Assembly: GCA_964396115.1 (NCBI GenBank)
Contig: CAYNDL010000045.1
Span: 1-7,257, forward strand
Reading direction: 5' to 3'
From: CAYNDL01 sp964396115
Lineage (GTDB): Bacteria > Patescibacteriota > Andersenbacteria > UBA10190 > CAIZMI01
DNA: 7,257 bases
Positions 1 to 5,927 of the stretch are shown piece by piece; the first letter of the stretch is position 1, and the number at the start of each line of letters is the position of its first letter. The translations under genes were made by a program, and so were the position numbers. The notes under the pieces are model-generated. The model saw only the letters and a list, made by a program, of their open reading frames with translations, made no database searches and had not been told where the DNA came from.

Positions 1-1
1 A

Positions 2-1447
2 ACTGATGGCAACCCCGACTGGCAAGCCTTATACCAGCCTGTGTCTGGAACAAAGATGATGGGTCCCATGGCTACGGGCACTTACCCGCTTTCAGTGACC
101 TGCACAAATATCCCGGGAACACTCAAGCCTCTCGCTTATAAAAATGGCGCCAATGGTTTAAGCCTTGCCCTTTACGATCCTGCCAATGCGCGCTTTTACC
201 TGCGTGATTCCTTGCGCGGCAACACGGTAACTTCAGTCGGTTTTGGTGATCCCAACCTCATACCCCTTATGGGCGACTGGAATGGTGATGGTATTCAGAC
301 TATTGGTGTTTACAACCAAACTTCATCACTATTTTATCTAAGGAATTCCAATACTCCAGGCAAAGCTGACGTGATATTCGGCTACGGAACACCAAACATC
401 GGGTTGATTCCACTCGTCGGAAAATGGGGATCCTACTCCTACGATTCGGTGGGTCTATACTACCCTGCAGATGCCGGATACTACCTTAGGAATACACTTA
501 CCAGTGGCAATGCGGATATTTCTTTCGGCTATGGTTGGGTACAACCATCAGGAAAACCAGCGCTAGTTCCCTTTGCCGGCGACTGGAATGGGGATGGCAT
601 AGCGACTATTGGTTTCTATGATCCTTCTACTGCTACCTGGTACCTACGCAATTCCAACACTGCCGGAAACGCTGACATGACCTTCCTTTATGGCGGTGCG
701 GATTCAATTCCGGCTGTTGCCGACTGGAATGGCGATGGAACCGTAACGGGAGCTGTTTATTACCCTGTCGACGCTACTGCGAGCGGGCACTGGTACATCC
801 GTAATGATTTTGTGGGCGGCGCTGCTACTGACGTGATTATCTTTGGTGGAACAATCGCCAAAGCAAACCTTAACCTCGTGGTAACAGGCAGACCTCCCGT
901 CATGTGCAAGACGCAGAACGGCACAAAGACTTTCGGCCCAATCGATGCCGGACAAGTTGTAAGTTTAACCGGCTACAATGGGCCAGCCGGCACAAATTAT
1001 TCCTGGCGTTTAGACGGAACACCGTATGCCTCTGGTGAAACTATCCAATTCACAGCACCAAGCATTGACCATGACCAAAGCTATTCACTAGCGGTACTAG
1101 GTGACAAAACATCAGGAACGGATGCATGCACGGTACAGGTTAAGGCGGCGCCGAGACCGGACACAACCTGCAGCCCTGCCAACTCTGGGCCAATCTACCC
1201 AGGACAATCAGTCGAGGTAACAGGCGGACCCATCAACACAAACTACTCATTCGCAATAAGGAATCTTACCAGGGGCGGCTCATCAGGTGCCACGATCACG
1301 CCGATTGGAAATAACAAGGCCAGGTTCACACCAAGTGATGCCGGTGATTATGAAGTAGTAGTGAACAGCCCCAACACTACAGGCAACGCCTCCTGTAGAA
1401 TCGGAGTTAAATTAAAATCTTTCCTCCCCTTCATGAGAGAACTATAA
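2..1447 (+). CDS. Large secreted/surface protein with FG-GAP-like calcium-loop repeats and two C-terminal Ig-like domains (5' end off window)
   Basis: The frame is open from the left edge with no stop, so this is the C-terminal 481 residues of a longer protein. The in-frame GTG at 41 is not a credible start. Numbering from that GTG: residues 11-22 (GTYPLSVTC) look like the last strand of an earlier PKD/Ig-like domain. Residues ~34-270 hold five ~50-residue repeats of the DWNGDG...YLRN...ADxxFxYG type, resembling FG-GAP/VCBS repeats of extracellular beta-propellers. DWNGDG (D-x-N-x-D-G) is a typical calcium loop. Residues ~286-369 and ~372-458 are two Ig-like beta domains, each with one Cys near each end (C289/C363 and C377/C452), suggesting a disulfide and an extracytoplasmic location. 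The protein ends KSFLPFMREL, with no C-terminal membrane helix and no LPXTG. Its last ~180 residues are homologous to the opposing gene that ends at 5928. Adhesion or surface binding is likely, but the ligand is unknown. Confidence 0.88.
   Translation, partial: TDGNPDWQALYQPVSGTKMMGPMATGTYPLSVTCTNIPGTLKPLAYKNGANGLSLALYDPANARFYLRDSLRGNTVTSVGFGDPNLIPLMGDWNGDGIQTIGVYNQTSSLFYLRNSNTPGKADVIFGYGTPNIGLIPLVGKWGSYSYDSVGLYYPADAGYYLRNTLTSGNADISFGYGWVQPSGKPALVPFAGDWNGDGIATIGFYDPSTATWYLRNSNTAGNADMTFLYGGADSIPAVADWNGDGTVTGAVYYPVDATASGHWYIRNDFVGGAATDVIIFGGTIAKANLNLVVTGRPPVMCKTQNGTKTFGPIDAGQVVSLTGYNGPAGTNYSWRLDGTPYASGETIQFTAPSIDHDQSYSLAVLGDKTSGTDACTVQVKAAPRPDTTCSPANSGPIYPGQSVEVTGGPINTNYSFAIRNLTRGGSSGATITPIGNNKARFTPSDAGDYEVVVNSPNTTGNASCRIGVKLKSFLPFMREL
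140..850 (+). repeat. Five degenerate ~50-aa FG-GAP-like repeat units inside the surface protein
   Basis: The units run: loop, then [IV]-x-Y-x-P, then [FWY]-Y-[LI]-R-N, then G-x-A-D-[VIM]-x-F-x-Y-G. The calcium loop DWNGDG is intact at nt 275, 581 and 722. The unit between the first two has GKWGSYSYDS instead (from nt ~419) and lacks the acidic ligands. The first unit (YDPANARFYLRDS) has its loop position outside the recognisable pattern. Spacing between loop tryptophans is 49, 53 and 47 residues. The DNA copies are diverged (for example TATCTAAGGAATTCCAAT against TACCTACGCAATTCCAAC), so these are old protein repeats rather than a recent DNA duplication. Confidence 0.75.
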
Positions 1448-1450
1448 AAG

Positions 1451-1479
1451 TTAAAGCCCCTCCGACCGAGGGGCTTTAA
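1451..1479 (+). terminator. Rho-independent terminator after the left surface-protein gene
   Basis: A perfect 12-bp stem, TTAAAGCCCCTC / GAGGGGCTTTAA, surrounds the 5-nt loop CGACC and begins 3 nt after the TAA stop. The GC-rich core is flanked by A/T pairs, so the T-run lies partly within the 3' arm, followed by ATATACC. It should end transcription of the left surface-protein gene and insulate the genes that follow. Confidence 0.85.
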
Positions 1480-1553
1480 ATATACCTTGTGAACAAATTA
1501 CTTGCTTCCAATGGAGACTACGAGCATGTTAATTAAATAATATTTTTAAATAT

Positions 1554-1566
1554 GAGGGGGGTGAAG
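1554..1566 (+). promoter_or_regulatory. Strong ribosome binding site for the 86-aa membrane protein
   Basis: GAGGGGGGTGAAG sits just upstream of the ATG at 1569. Its GGGGGTGA part matches the GGAGGTGA complement of the 16S rRNA tail at all but one base, about 4 nt from the ATG. It fixes the start, and is one of only two strong Shine-Dalgarno sites in the window. Confidence 0.75.
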
Positions 1567-1568
1567 TT

Positions 1569-1829
1569 ATGGCAGACCAAGTAACACAAGTACAACCAAA
1601 TGGAGGCGGCTCCGGTCCCGGGATTGCAGTAGCCGTGATCATCGGCATTATTGTTATCCTTGTGCTGATTTTTGGAATAAGAGGTCTTAGGGGAACAGGT
1701 GGCGGTGGAACGGGCACAAACGGTACAGGAGGCACGGGCACCGAAGATATCGCTCCCAACAATCCGGACGGTGGAACGGGCGGTGCTAATTTAGACCTGA
1801 ACGTAGAGGGACAAGTGCAGCCCAAATAA
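1569..1829 (+). CDS. Small single-pass membrane protein with a Gly/Thr-rich tail, function unknown
   Basis: The protein has 86 residues, and I do not recognise a family with confidence. Residues 1-18 are polar and Gly-rich. Residues 19-36 (IAVAVIIGIIVILVLIFG) form one clear transmembrane helix, followed by R38 and R41. Residues 42-72 are a low-complexity Gly/Thr/Asn stretch without aromatics, and the end (NLDLNVEGQV) could form a short beta strand. The arginines lie just after the helix and the N-terminus has only D3, so the positive-inside rule favours N-out/C-in, although the charge is weak. The hydrophobic core and short N-terminus could also be read as a signal anchor with the opposite topology. 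The start is set by a strong ribosome binding site. The gene lies between two terminator hairpins (1451-1479 and 1835-1863), so it may give a short, abundant monocistronic message. The opposite-strand frame over it is only its shadow. Confidence 0.82.
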   Translation: MADQVTQVQPNGGGSGPGIAVAVIIGIIVILVLIFGIRGLRGTGGGGTGTNGTGGTGTEDIAPNNPDGGTGGANLDLNVEGQVQPK

Positions 1830-1834
1830 TTTTG

Positions 1835-1863
1835 AAAATGGCTTCGTAATCCGAAGTCATTTT
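1835..1863 (+). terminator. Terminator-like hairpin between the small membrane protein and the stress protein
   Basis: A 12-bp stem, AAAATGGCTTCG / CGAAGTCATTTT, has one G-T pair (1841/1857) and the 5-nt loop TAATC. It is followed by ATTTAAC, so the run reads TTTTTATTTAA on the 3' side. It starts 5 nt after the stop at 1829 and ends only 30 nt before the next start codon, which leaves little room for a separate promoter. It may therefore terminate only partly, setting the ratio between the upstream and downstream genes. Confidence 0.72.
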
Positions 1864-1882
1864 TATTTAACAATTTATAAAA

Positions 1883-1890
1883 AAGGAGGT
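1883..1890 (+). promoter_or_regulatory. Consensus ribosome binding site for the stress protein
   Basis: AAGGAGGT, preceded by an A-run, is a full match to the 16S anti-Shine-Dalgarno sequence. It lies close to the ATG at 1894 (4 nt from AGGAGG), a slightly short spacing. It fixes the start of the 180-aa protein. Confidence 0.8.
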
Positions 1891-1893
1891 TGT

Positions 1894-2436
1894 ATGCAAA
1901 AAACTATCTTTGGTTTATTTAATAGTTGGGATGACGCCGACCGCGCCATTGTGCGGTTAGAGGAAGCTGGTCTCAATAAAAAAAATGTTTCGGTGATTGT
2001 TAAAGACAGGAACGGCGGAGCACAAATTACGCAGACGACGACCGCCGGAACAGGAGAAGAAATAACTTCAGGAGCAGCCGTTGGTGGAGCAATCGGCGCA
2101 CTAGCCGGTTTATTGGTTGGAATAGGAGCAATAAGCCTACCCGGTATAGGCGCCATTTTGATTGGTGGTCCACTTGCAGCCGCGTTAGGGCTTACTGGAG
2201 CGGCGGCTACGACAGTTGCCGGAGCTGTTACGGGTGCCCTTGCCGGCGGTTTCGTCGGTGCCCTTGTTTCTCTTGGAGTACCCAAGGAGGAAGCCTTGGT
2301 ATACGAAAAAGGCATACAAGAAGGCGGGGTGATGCTAGCAGTGGAAACGACAGAAGAAGCAAAAGCAAGGACAATTTTAGAAAATGCCGGAGCAACGACA
2401 ATGACCACAGTGGAGGCACGGGACAAAACGATATAA
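1894..2436 (+). CDS. General stress protein, YflT/GS17M-like, with a Gly-rich hydrophobic insert
   Basis: The protein has 180 residues. Residues 1-37 (KTIFGLFNSWDDADRAIVRLEEAGL...VSVIVKD) show the strand-helix-strand pattern of the general stress protein 17M / YflT family: a short beta strand, a 'D-A-D-x-A-I-x-x-L-E-x-A-G' helix and a second strand. Residues ~58-128 are a Gly/Ala-rich hydrophobic stretch with glycine-zipper spacing and a central LPGIG turn, likely two membrane-associated hairpin helices. Residues 129-165 (VPKEEALVYEKGIQEGGVMLAVET...) complete the fold as a second ferredoxin-like half. This architecture is common in proteins annotated as general stress proteins, but its biochemical role is unknown. 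The next gene starts 10 nt after the stop, so the two are probably co-transcribed. A 206-aa frame on the other strand is a shadow, explained by the Ala/Gly-rich codons. Confidence 0.85.
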   Translation: MQKTIFGLFNSWDDADRAIVRLEEAGLNKKNVSVIVKDRNGGAQITQTTTAGTGEEITSGAAVGGAIGALAGLLVGIGAISLPGIGAILIGGPLAAALGLTGAAATTVAGAVTGALAGGFVGALVSLGVPKEEALVYEKGIQEGGVMLAVETTEEAKARTILENAGATTMTTVEARDKTI

Positions 2437-2446
2437 TATTTATGTT

Positions 2447-2698
2447 GTGAATAAAGAATACGACTGGGAAGGACTGACACCGCTACTAAAGGCAATAAAA
2501 GAACAGACTATTGTCCAGGAGAAACTTGCTTCTCCATGGCGCAGTCTTGTGCGAGGAATTTTTTACGGTTTCGGAGTATTTATCGGTTCTGCTCTTCTTA
2601 TCAGCGCGGCTGTATACGCCCTTTCCAGTCTTAATTCCGCCCCACTTGTGGGAAGCTACATATCAAAAATTATTAGCGTTATAGAAAATAGACGCTAA
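2447..2698 (+). CDS. Small DUF5665-like membrane protein
   Basis: The protein has 83 residues. Residues 1-30 form a charged, probably helical cytoplasmic segment (LLKAIKEQTIVQEKLASP). Residues ~34-59 are one transmembrane helix rich in small residues (GIFYGFGVFIGSALL, with G-x-x-x-G spacing). Residues 62-80 (LNSAPLVGSYISKIISVIE) form an amphipathic tail. This order, especially 'L-N-x-x-P-x-x-G-x-[YF]-I-x-x-I-x-x-I', is what I recall for DUF5665 proteins, which have no known function. The family call is from memory of the pattern. The start is a GTG 10 nt after the preceding stop and has no clear Shine-Dalgarno site, so translation probably depends on coupling to the stress-protein gene. No better start is visible in frame. 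Confidence 0.75.
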   Translation: MNKEYDWEGLTPLLKAIKEQTIVQEKLASPWRSLVRGIFYGFGVFIGSALLISAAVYALSSLNSAPLVGSYISKIISVIENRR

Positions 2699-2846
2699 TT
2701 TAAATTTAATTATTGCACCAGTCCTTTCTTTTTGACAGGCAATCGTTATGGTGTGATTTCATCCACTACCACGTTTGGTTTGGATACTAGATTATAGTTA
2801 CAGACTGCCTAATGGGCATGTCGTCTCCATAACGCCCTTAACCAAC

Positions 2847-4922
2847 ATGGCCAGGATATTCAGAAACATAGACCGGATCATAAATTTAAAGATAGTTCTC
2901 GTTGCTCTTCTTTTAATATTGGCTTCTGTTCCAGTCCTCAACTTAGCACGCTATTATTTAAAAGTTTCACTGGCAAGTAAGCAAGAACTGATTCAAGCCA
3001 AAGACACTGGAATTATTCTACTCGATAAAAGCGGTAAGCCATTCTTTACATTCGGTGAAATCAACAGGAAAAAAATTGTTGGTCTCAACGAGATTTCTCC
3101 TTACGTGCAAGAGGCTTTATTAACTTCGGAAGACAAGGAGTTTTACGACCACCCCGGTTTCTCTCTCAGGGGAATTGCACGTTCAGCACTTCTTGATATA
3201 AAACACCGGGAGTTATTGTACGGGGGATCAACGATAACACAGCAGCTCGTAAAGAATACTCTGCTTAACAACAATAAAAGCATCAGACGAAAGGTGGAGG
3301 AAATTATCATTGCCTGGAAGCTGGAAAGGAAATTTAGCAAACAAGACATCATGGAGATGTACCTTAATACGGTTTACTTCGGCGAAAATTCATATGGCAT
3401 TGAACAAGCGGCAAATACTTTTTTCGGGAAAAGTGCAAAGCAACTAGACCTAACGGAATCGTCATTCCTTATCGCGCTACTCAAGTCACCGTCGGCGCTT
3501 TCCCCGCTTTCGAATGAAAGAGAGACGGTCTTCGCGAGACAGGAACAGATCCTGCAACAAATGGCAGACAGGAAAGTAATTACCGAAGCACAAAGGAAAG
3601 AGGCGACAAACAAGAAATTTGCCCTGCAGCTCCACCCCTCACCGTTAAATAAAGTCGCCCCTCATTTTGCCCTGATGGTTAAAGATGAACTGGAAAAAAG
3701 TTTGGGTCCAAAGAAAATAAAAAATTCGCTTTGGTATGTACAAACAACACTGGACAGCGGGCTGCAAGAACAAACGGAACGCCAGTTAAAAGAACATGTA
3801 GGTAAGTTGCGCTGGCAAAAAGTATCTAACGGAGCAGTTGTTGTATTGGATGCGAGGACTGGCGAAGTCCGTGCGCTGGCAGGAAGTGCCGACTGGCACG
3901 ATCCATCGAACGGAAAAATTAACATGGCTATAAGACCACGTCAGTCGGGATCTGCTTTCAAGCCCATAGTTTATGCGGCAGCTTTTTCGGATCGTGTGAT
4001 TACACCATCAACAATAATAGACGATAAAAGAACTATATTTACGGGCGGCTATGAACCAAAGAATTACGACCGACGTTATCACGGCAGAGTCACCGCCAGA
4101 ACTGCTCTAGCAAACTCATTAAATATACCTGCCGTTAATGTCGTTAATATGCTAGGACCTGCCCGCATCGTGGAGATGGCGAAACTTTTTGGCGTTAGTG
4201 AACTTAGCGAATATGCAGCATACAACCTTTCGATCGCTTTAGGCACGGAGCAGATTTCGTTAGTAGATATAACAAATGTATACGCAACGATGGCAAACGG
4301 CGGTGTTTACCACGAACCAAAAATAATTACAGGTATAAGGAGCAAGACCGGAGAAAACAAAGTAATCAGTAGCAAGACATACCAAGCTATTGATCCGAGA
4401 GTAGCTTTCATGGTTTCTTCAATTTTATCGGACAATAAGGCTCGCGCACGAACATTTGGGACAAGCCTCAATGTTGACCGACCCGCTGCTGTAAAAACTG
4501 GAACCACCCAGGATTATCGCGATGCTTGGACAGTCGGCTATACCCCGAGTTTGGCAGTTGGAGTTTGGATCGGCAACAACGACAATTCACCAATGACAAA
4601 AACTCCAGGGGCACTAGGGGCAGCTCCACTTTGGAAATTAGTCATGAAGAACGCCTACGCGGGCACGCCCGTAGAACAGTTTCAGCAACCCTATGGCGTC
4701 GTTGCGGAAAAAGTCTGTTATGGTAGCGGCCTACTGGCACGCTCGAGCAACTCCGGCTACGAAGAATATTTCCTTCCTGGAACTGAACCAACTAATTATT
4801 GCGCTGCTCCAAGTCCTAGCCCCAGCCCAGAACCTGAGCAAGTTCAAAGTGAACCGGAAAAAGAAAAAAAGAAAGACAGCCCGTTGGCAGCAAAAAAACA
4901 GGACAGGGAAACAAATAATTAA
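2847..4922 (+). CDS. Class A penicillin-binding protein (bifunctional peptidoglycan glycosyltransferase/transpeptidase, PBP1A type)
   Basis: This enzyme polymerises lipid II into glycan strands and cross-links the peptides on the outer face of the membrane. From ATG 2847 it has 691 residues. A short basic tail precedes one membrane helix (~12-33). The GT51 domain (~55-240) has EDKEFYDH (catalytic E95), GGSTITQQ (126-133) and RKVEE (E152, the likely second acidic residue), then ERKFSKQDIMEMYLNTVYFG. The transpeptidase domain (~325-620) has SAFK (nucleophile S369, K372), SLN (424-426) and KTGT (550-553), so every catalytic motif is present. The end holds C624 and C652, then a Pro/Ser stretch and a Lys/Glu-rich tail. 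The frame could begin at TTG 2775, adding 24 residues. I prefer the ATG because it gives the normal short tail before the helix; neither start has a Shine-Dalgarno site. The 3' end overlaps msrB by 4 nt on the other strand. Confidence 0.95.
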   Translation: MARIFRNIDRIINLKIVLVALLLILASVPVLNLARYYLKVSLASKQELIQAKDTGIILLDKSGKPFFTFGEINRKKIVGLNEISPYVQEALLTSEDKEFYDHPGFSLRGIARSALLDIKHRELLYGGSTITQQLVKNTLLNNNKSIRRKVEEIIIAWKLERKFSKQDIMEMYLNTVYFGENSYGIEQAANTFFGKSAKQLDLTESSFLIALLKSPSALSPLSNERETVFARQEQILQQMADRKVITEAQRKEATNKKFALQLHPSPLNKVAPHFALMVKDELEKSLGPKKIKNSLWYVQTTLDSGLQEQTERQLKEHVGKLRWQKVSNGAVVVLDARTGEVRALAGSADWHDPSNGKINMAIRPRQSGSAFKPIVYAAAFSDRVITPSTIIDDKRTIFTGGYEPKNYDRRYHGRVTARTALANSLNIPAVNVVNMLGPARIVEMAKLFGVSELSEYAAYNLSIALGTEQISLVDITNVYATMANGGVYHEPKIITGIRSKTGENKVISSKTYQAIDPRVAFMVSSILSDNKARARTFGTSLNVDRPAAVKTGTTQDYRDAWTVGYTPSLAVGVWIGNNDNSPMTKTPGALGAAPLWKLVMKNAYAGTPVEQFQQPYGVVAEKVCYGSGLLARSSNSGYEEYFLPGTEPTNYCAAPSPSPSPEPEQVQSEPEKEKKKDSPLAAKKQDRETNN

Positions 4923-5299
4923 CTTTTGTCTTTAGAAAAACCGAGGGACACGGAGTTTATGCAATACCTCTTGCCTCCCTTTTCTTTTGGTCCGTCATCA
5001 AAGACATGACCGAGGTGAGCTCCACATTTTTTGCACGATACTTCAGTCCGATTCATTTCCTGGCTATGGTCTGCCTTCAATTCAATATTCTGTACATTTA
5101 CAGGTTCAGTAAAACTTGGCCATCCTGTTCCCGAATCAAATTTCGTTTTCGAGGAAAATAGATGATTTCCACAAACAGCACAAATAAACATTCCCTGTTT
5201 ATCCCATTTTAAGTATTTTCCAGTGAAGGGACGTTCTGTACCTTTTTCGCGAGCTACCTTATGTAATTCTGGAGATAATTTTTCATTATTGAAATCCAT
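4919..5299 (-). CDS. msrB: Peptide-methionine (R)-S-oxide reductase MsrB
   Basis: MsrB reduces the R form of methionine sulfoxide in proteins. The protein has 126 residues, a normal single-domain length. It has the zinc-site pairs CAVC (C40, C43) and CKKC (C89, C92), the GTGWPSF and GAHLGHVFDDGP family motifs, and the catalytic cysteine in RYCINS (C113). The position that is Cys in the GCGWPSF form of many MsrBs (the resolving cysteine) is Thr58 here. The enzyme therefore probably uses another route for recycling, such as direct reduction by thioredoxin. There is no signal peptide, so it is probably cytoplasmic. It starts at an ATG 4 nt after the msrA stop with no Shine-Dalgarno site, which suggests translational coupling. 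Its TAA shares the palindrome TTAA with the stop of the convergent PBP gene, and no terminator lies between them. Confidence 0.95.
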   Translation of the reverse strand: MDFNNEKLSPELHKVAREKGTERPFTGKYLKWDKQGMFICAVCGNHLFSSKTKFDSGTGWPSFTEPVNVQNIELKADHSQEMNRTEVSCKKCGAHLGHVFDDGPKEKGGKRYCINSVSLGFSKDKS

Positions 5300-5303
5300 A
5301 ACT

Positions 5304-5849
5304 TTATTTTAAATAATGAGAATATTTTTCCTTTAGCCTAGAAAGCTTGGGGTTGATCACTAACTGGCAATAAGGCTTCGAGGGATTCGAGGCATAATAT
5401 TTTTTGTGATATTCTTCCGCCGGAAAGAATCGTTCCAAGGGTTTCAATTCTGTGACGACCTTCCCATCCAACACATTATTCAGACTCTCAATATGTTTCC
5501 AGGCGGTCTCTTTTTGAGCATCGTCAGTATATAAAATAATTGACCGGTATTGTGTTCCGACATCATTTCCCTGTTGGTTCAAAGTTGTTGGATCATGGAC
5601 AGCAAAAAAAACATCCAGCAAATTACCATAATTTATCTGCGCGGGATCAAAAAGAACTCTCACAACCTCTGCATGGCCTGTTTCCCCAGTACTGACTTCT
5701 TCATATGAGGGAAAGTCTGTGATACCGCCAGCATACCCTGGCTCTGCCGAAAGTACGCCCTTTATGCTTCCGAAAGCTGCCTCCGTACACCAAAAGCATC
5801 CGCCACCGAAAACTGCAGTTTTTTCTGTCTTTTCCATATATCCTAGCAT
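5304..5849 (-). CDS. msrA: Peptide-methionine (S)-S-oxide reductase MsrA
   Basis: MsrA reduces the S form of methionine sulfoxide and complements MsrB. The protein has 181 residues with FGGGCFWCTEAAF (catalytic C18, second Cys C21), then PGYAGG, TGHAEVV, the DPTTLNQQGNDVGTQYRS substrate-site block and a C-terminal KPYCQLVINPK with C161 as a possible recycling cysteine. There is no signal peptide, so it is probably cytoplasmic. An in-frame ATG at 5837 (residue 5) is a strong rival start. It has TAGGA (5841-5845) just upstream, and a weak -10-like TTTAAT (minus strand, 5861-5866) would leave almost no leader for the first ATG. The gene is first in a tight msrA-msrB pair that is unfused, unlike the MsrAB fusions of some bacteria. 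A terminator at 5885-5910 separates it from the surface-protein gene upstream on the same strand. Confidence 0.95.
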   Translation of the reverse strand: MLGYMEKTEKTAVFGGGCFWCTEAAFGSIKGVLSAEPGYAGGITDFPSYEEVSTGETGHAEVVRVLFDPAQINYGNLLDVFFAVHDPTTLNQQGNDVGTQYRSIILYTDDAQKETAWKHIESLNNVLDGKVVTELKPLERFFPAEEYHKKYYASNPSKPYCQLVINPKLSRLKEKYSHYLK

Positions 5850-5884
5850 AATTTCTTTTCATTAAATAAATGTTCCCTTCAACA

Positions 5885-5910
5885 CAAAACCCCCGTTTTC
5901 GGGGGTTTTG
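5885..5910 (-). terminator. Rho-independent terminator after the right surface-protein gene
   Basis: A perfect 11-bp stem, CAAAACCCCCG / CGGGGGTTTTG, surrounds a 4-nt loop (TTTT on the plus strand, AAAA on the minus strand). It lies 17 nt past the stop of the right surface-protein gene. On the minus strand the stem ends GGGGGTTTTG and runs into TGTTGAAG. The symmetry would let it work in either direction. It separates that gene from msrA. Confidence 0.85.
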
Positions 5911-5927
5911 ATGAATGGGTACCTCTT

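Noticed and set aside
1489..1536. 15-codon leader ORF starting GTG 1489
   Set aside because: It has no ribosome site and no regulatory codon run, and a frame this short is expected by chance in this AT-rich gap.
1875..2495. 206-aa open frame on the minus strand
   Set aside because: It is Ala/Pro/Ser-rich nonsense opposite the Gly/Ala-rich stress-protein gene, which has a consensus ribosome site and a recognisable fold.
2732..2760. Promoter from a perfect TTGACA at 2732-2737
   Set aside because: At 17 nt spacing the -10 would be GATTTC, which lacks the key final T. TATGGT lies too close (9-10 nt). A single hexamer is not enough.
2775..2846. TTG start adding 24 residues to the PBP
   Set aside because: An in-frame TGA sits just upstream (2754-2756) and the TTG has no ribosome site. 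The ATG at 2847 gives the usual short basic tail before the membrane helix, so the extension is probably untranslated leader.
4770..4800. LPGTE near the PBP C-terminus as a sortase motif
   Set aside because: It does not match LPXTG and is not followed by a membrane helix and basic tail. The FLPGTEPT-YC context looks like an ordinary C-terminal segment of these PBPs.
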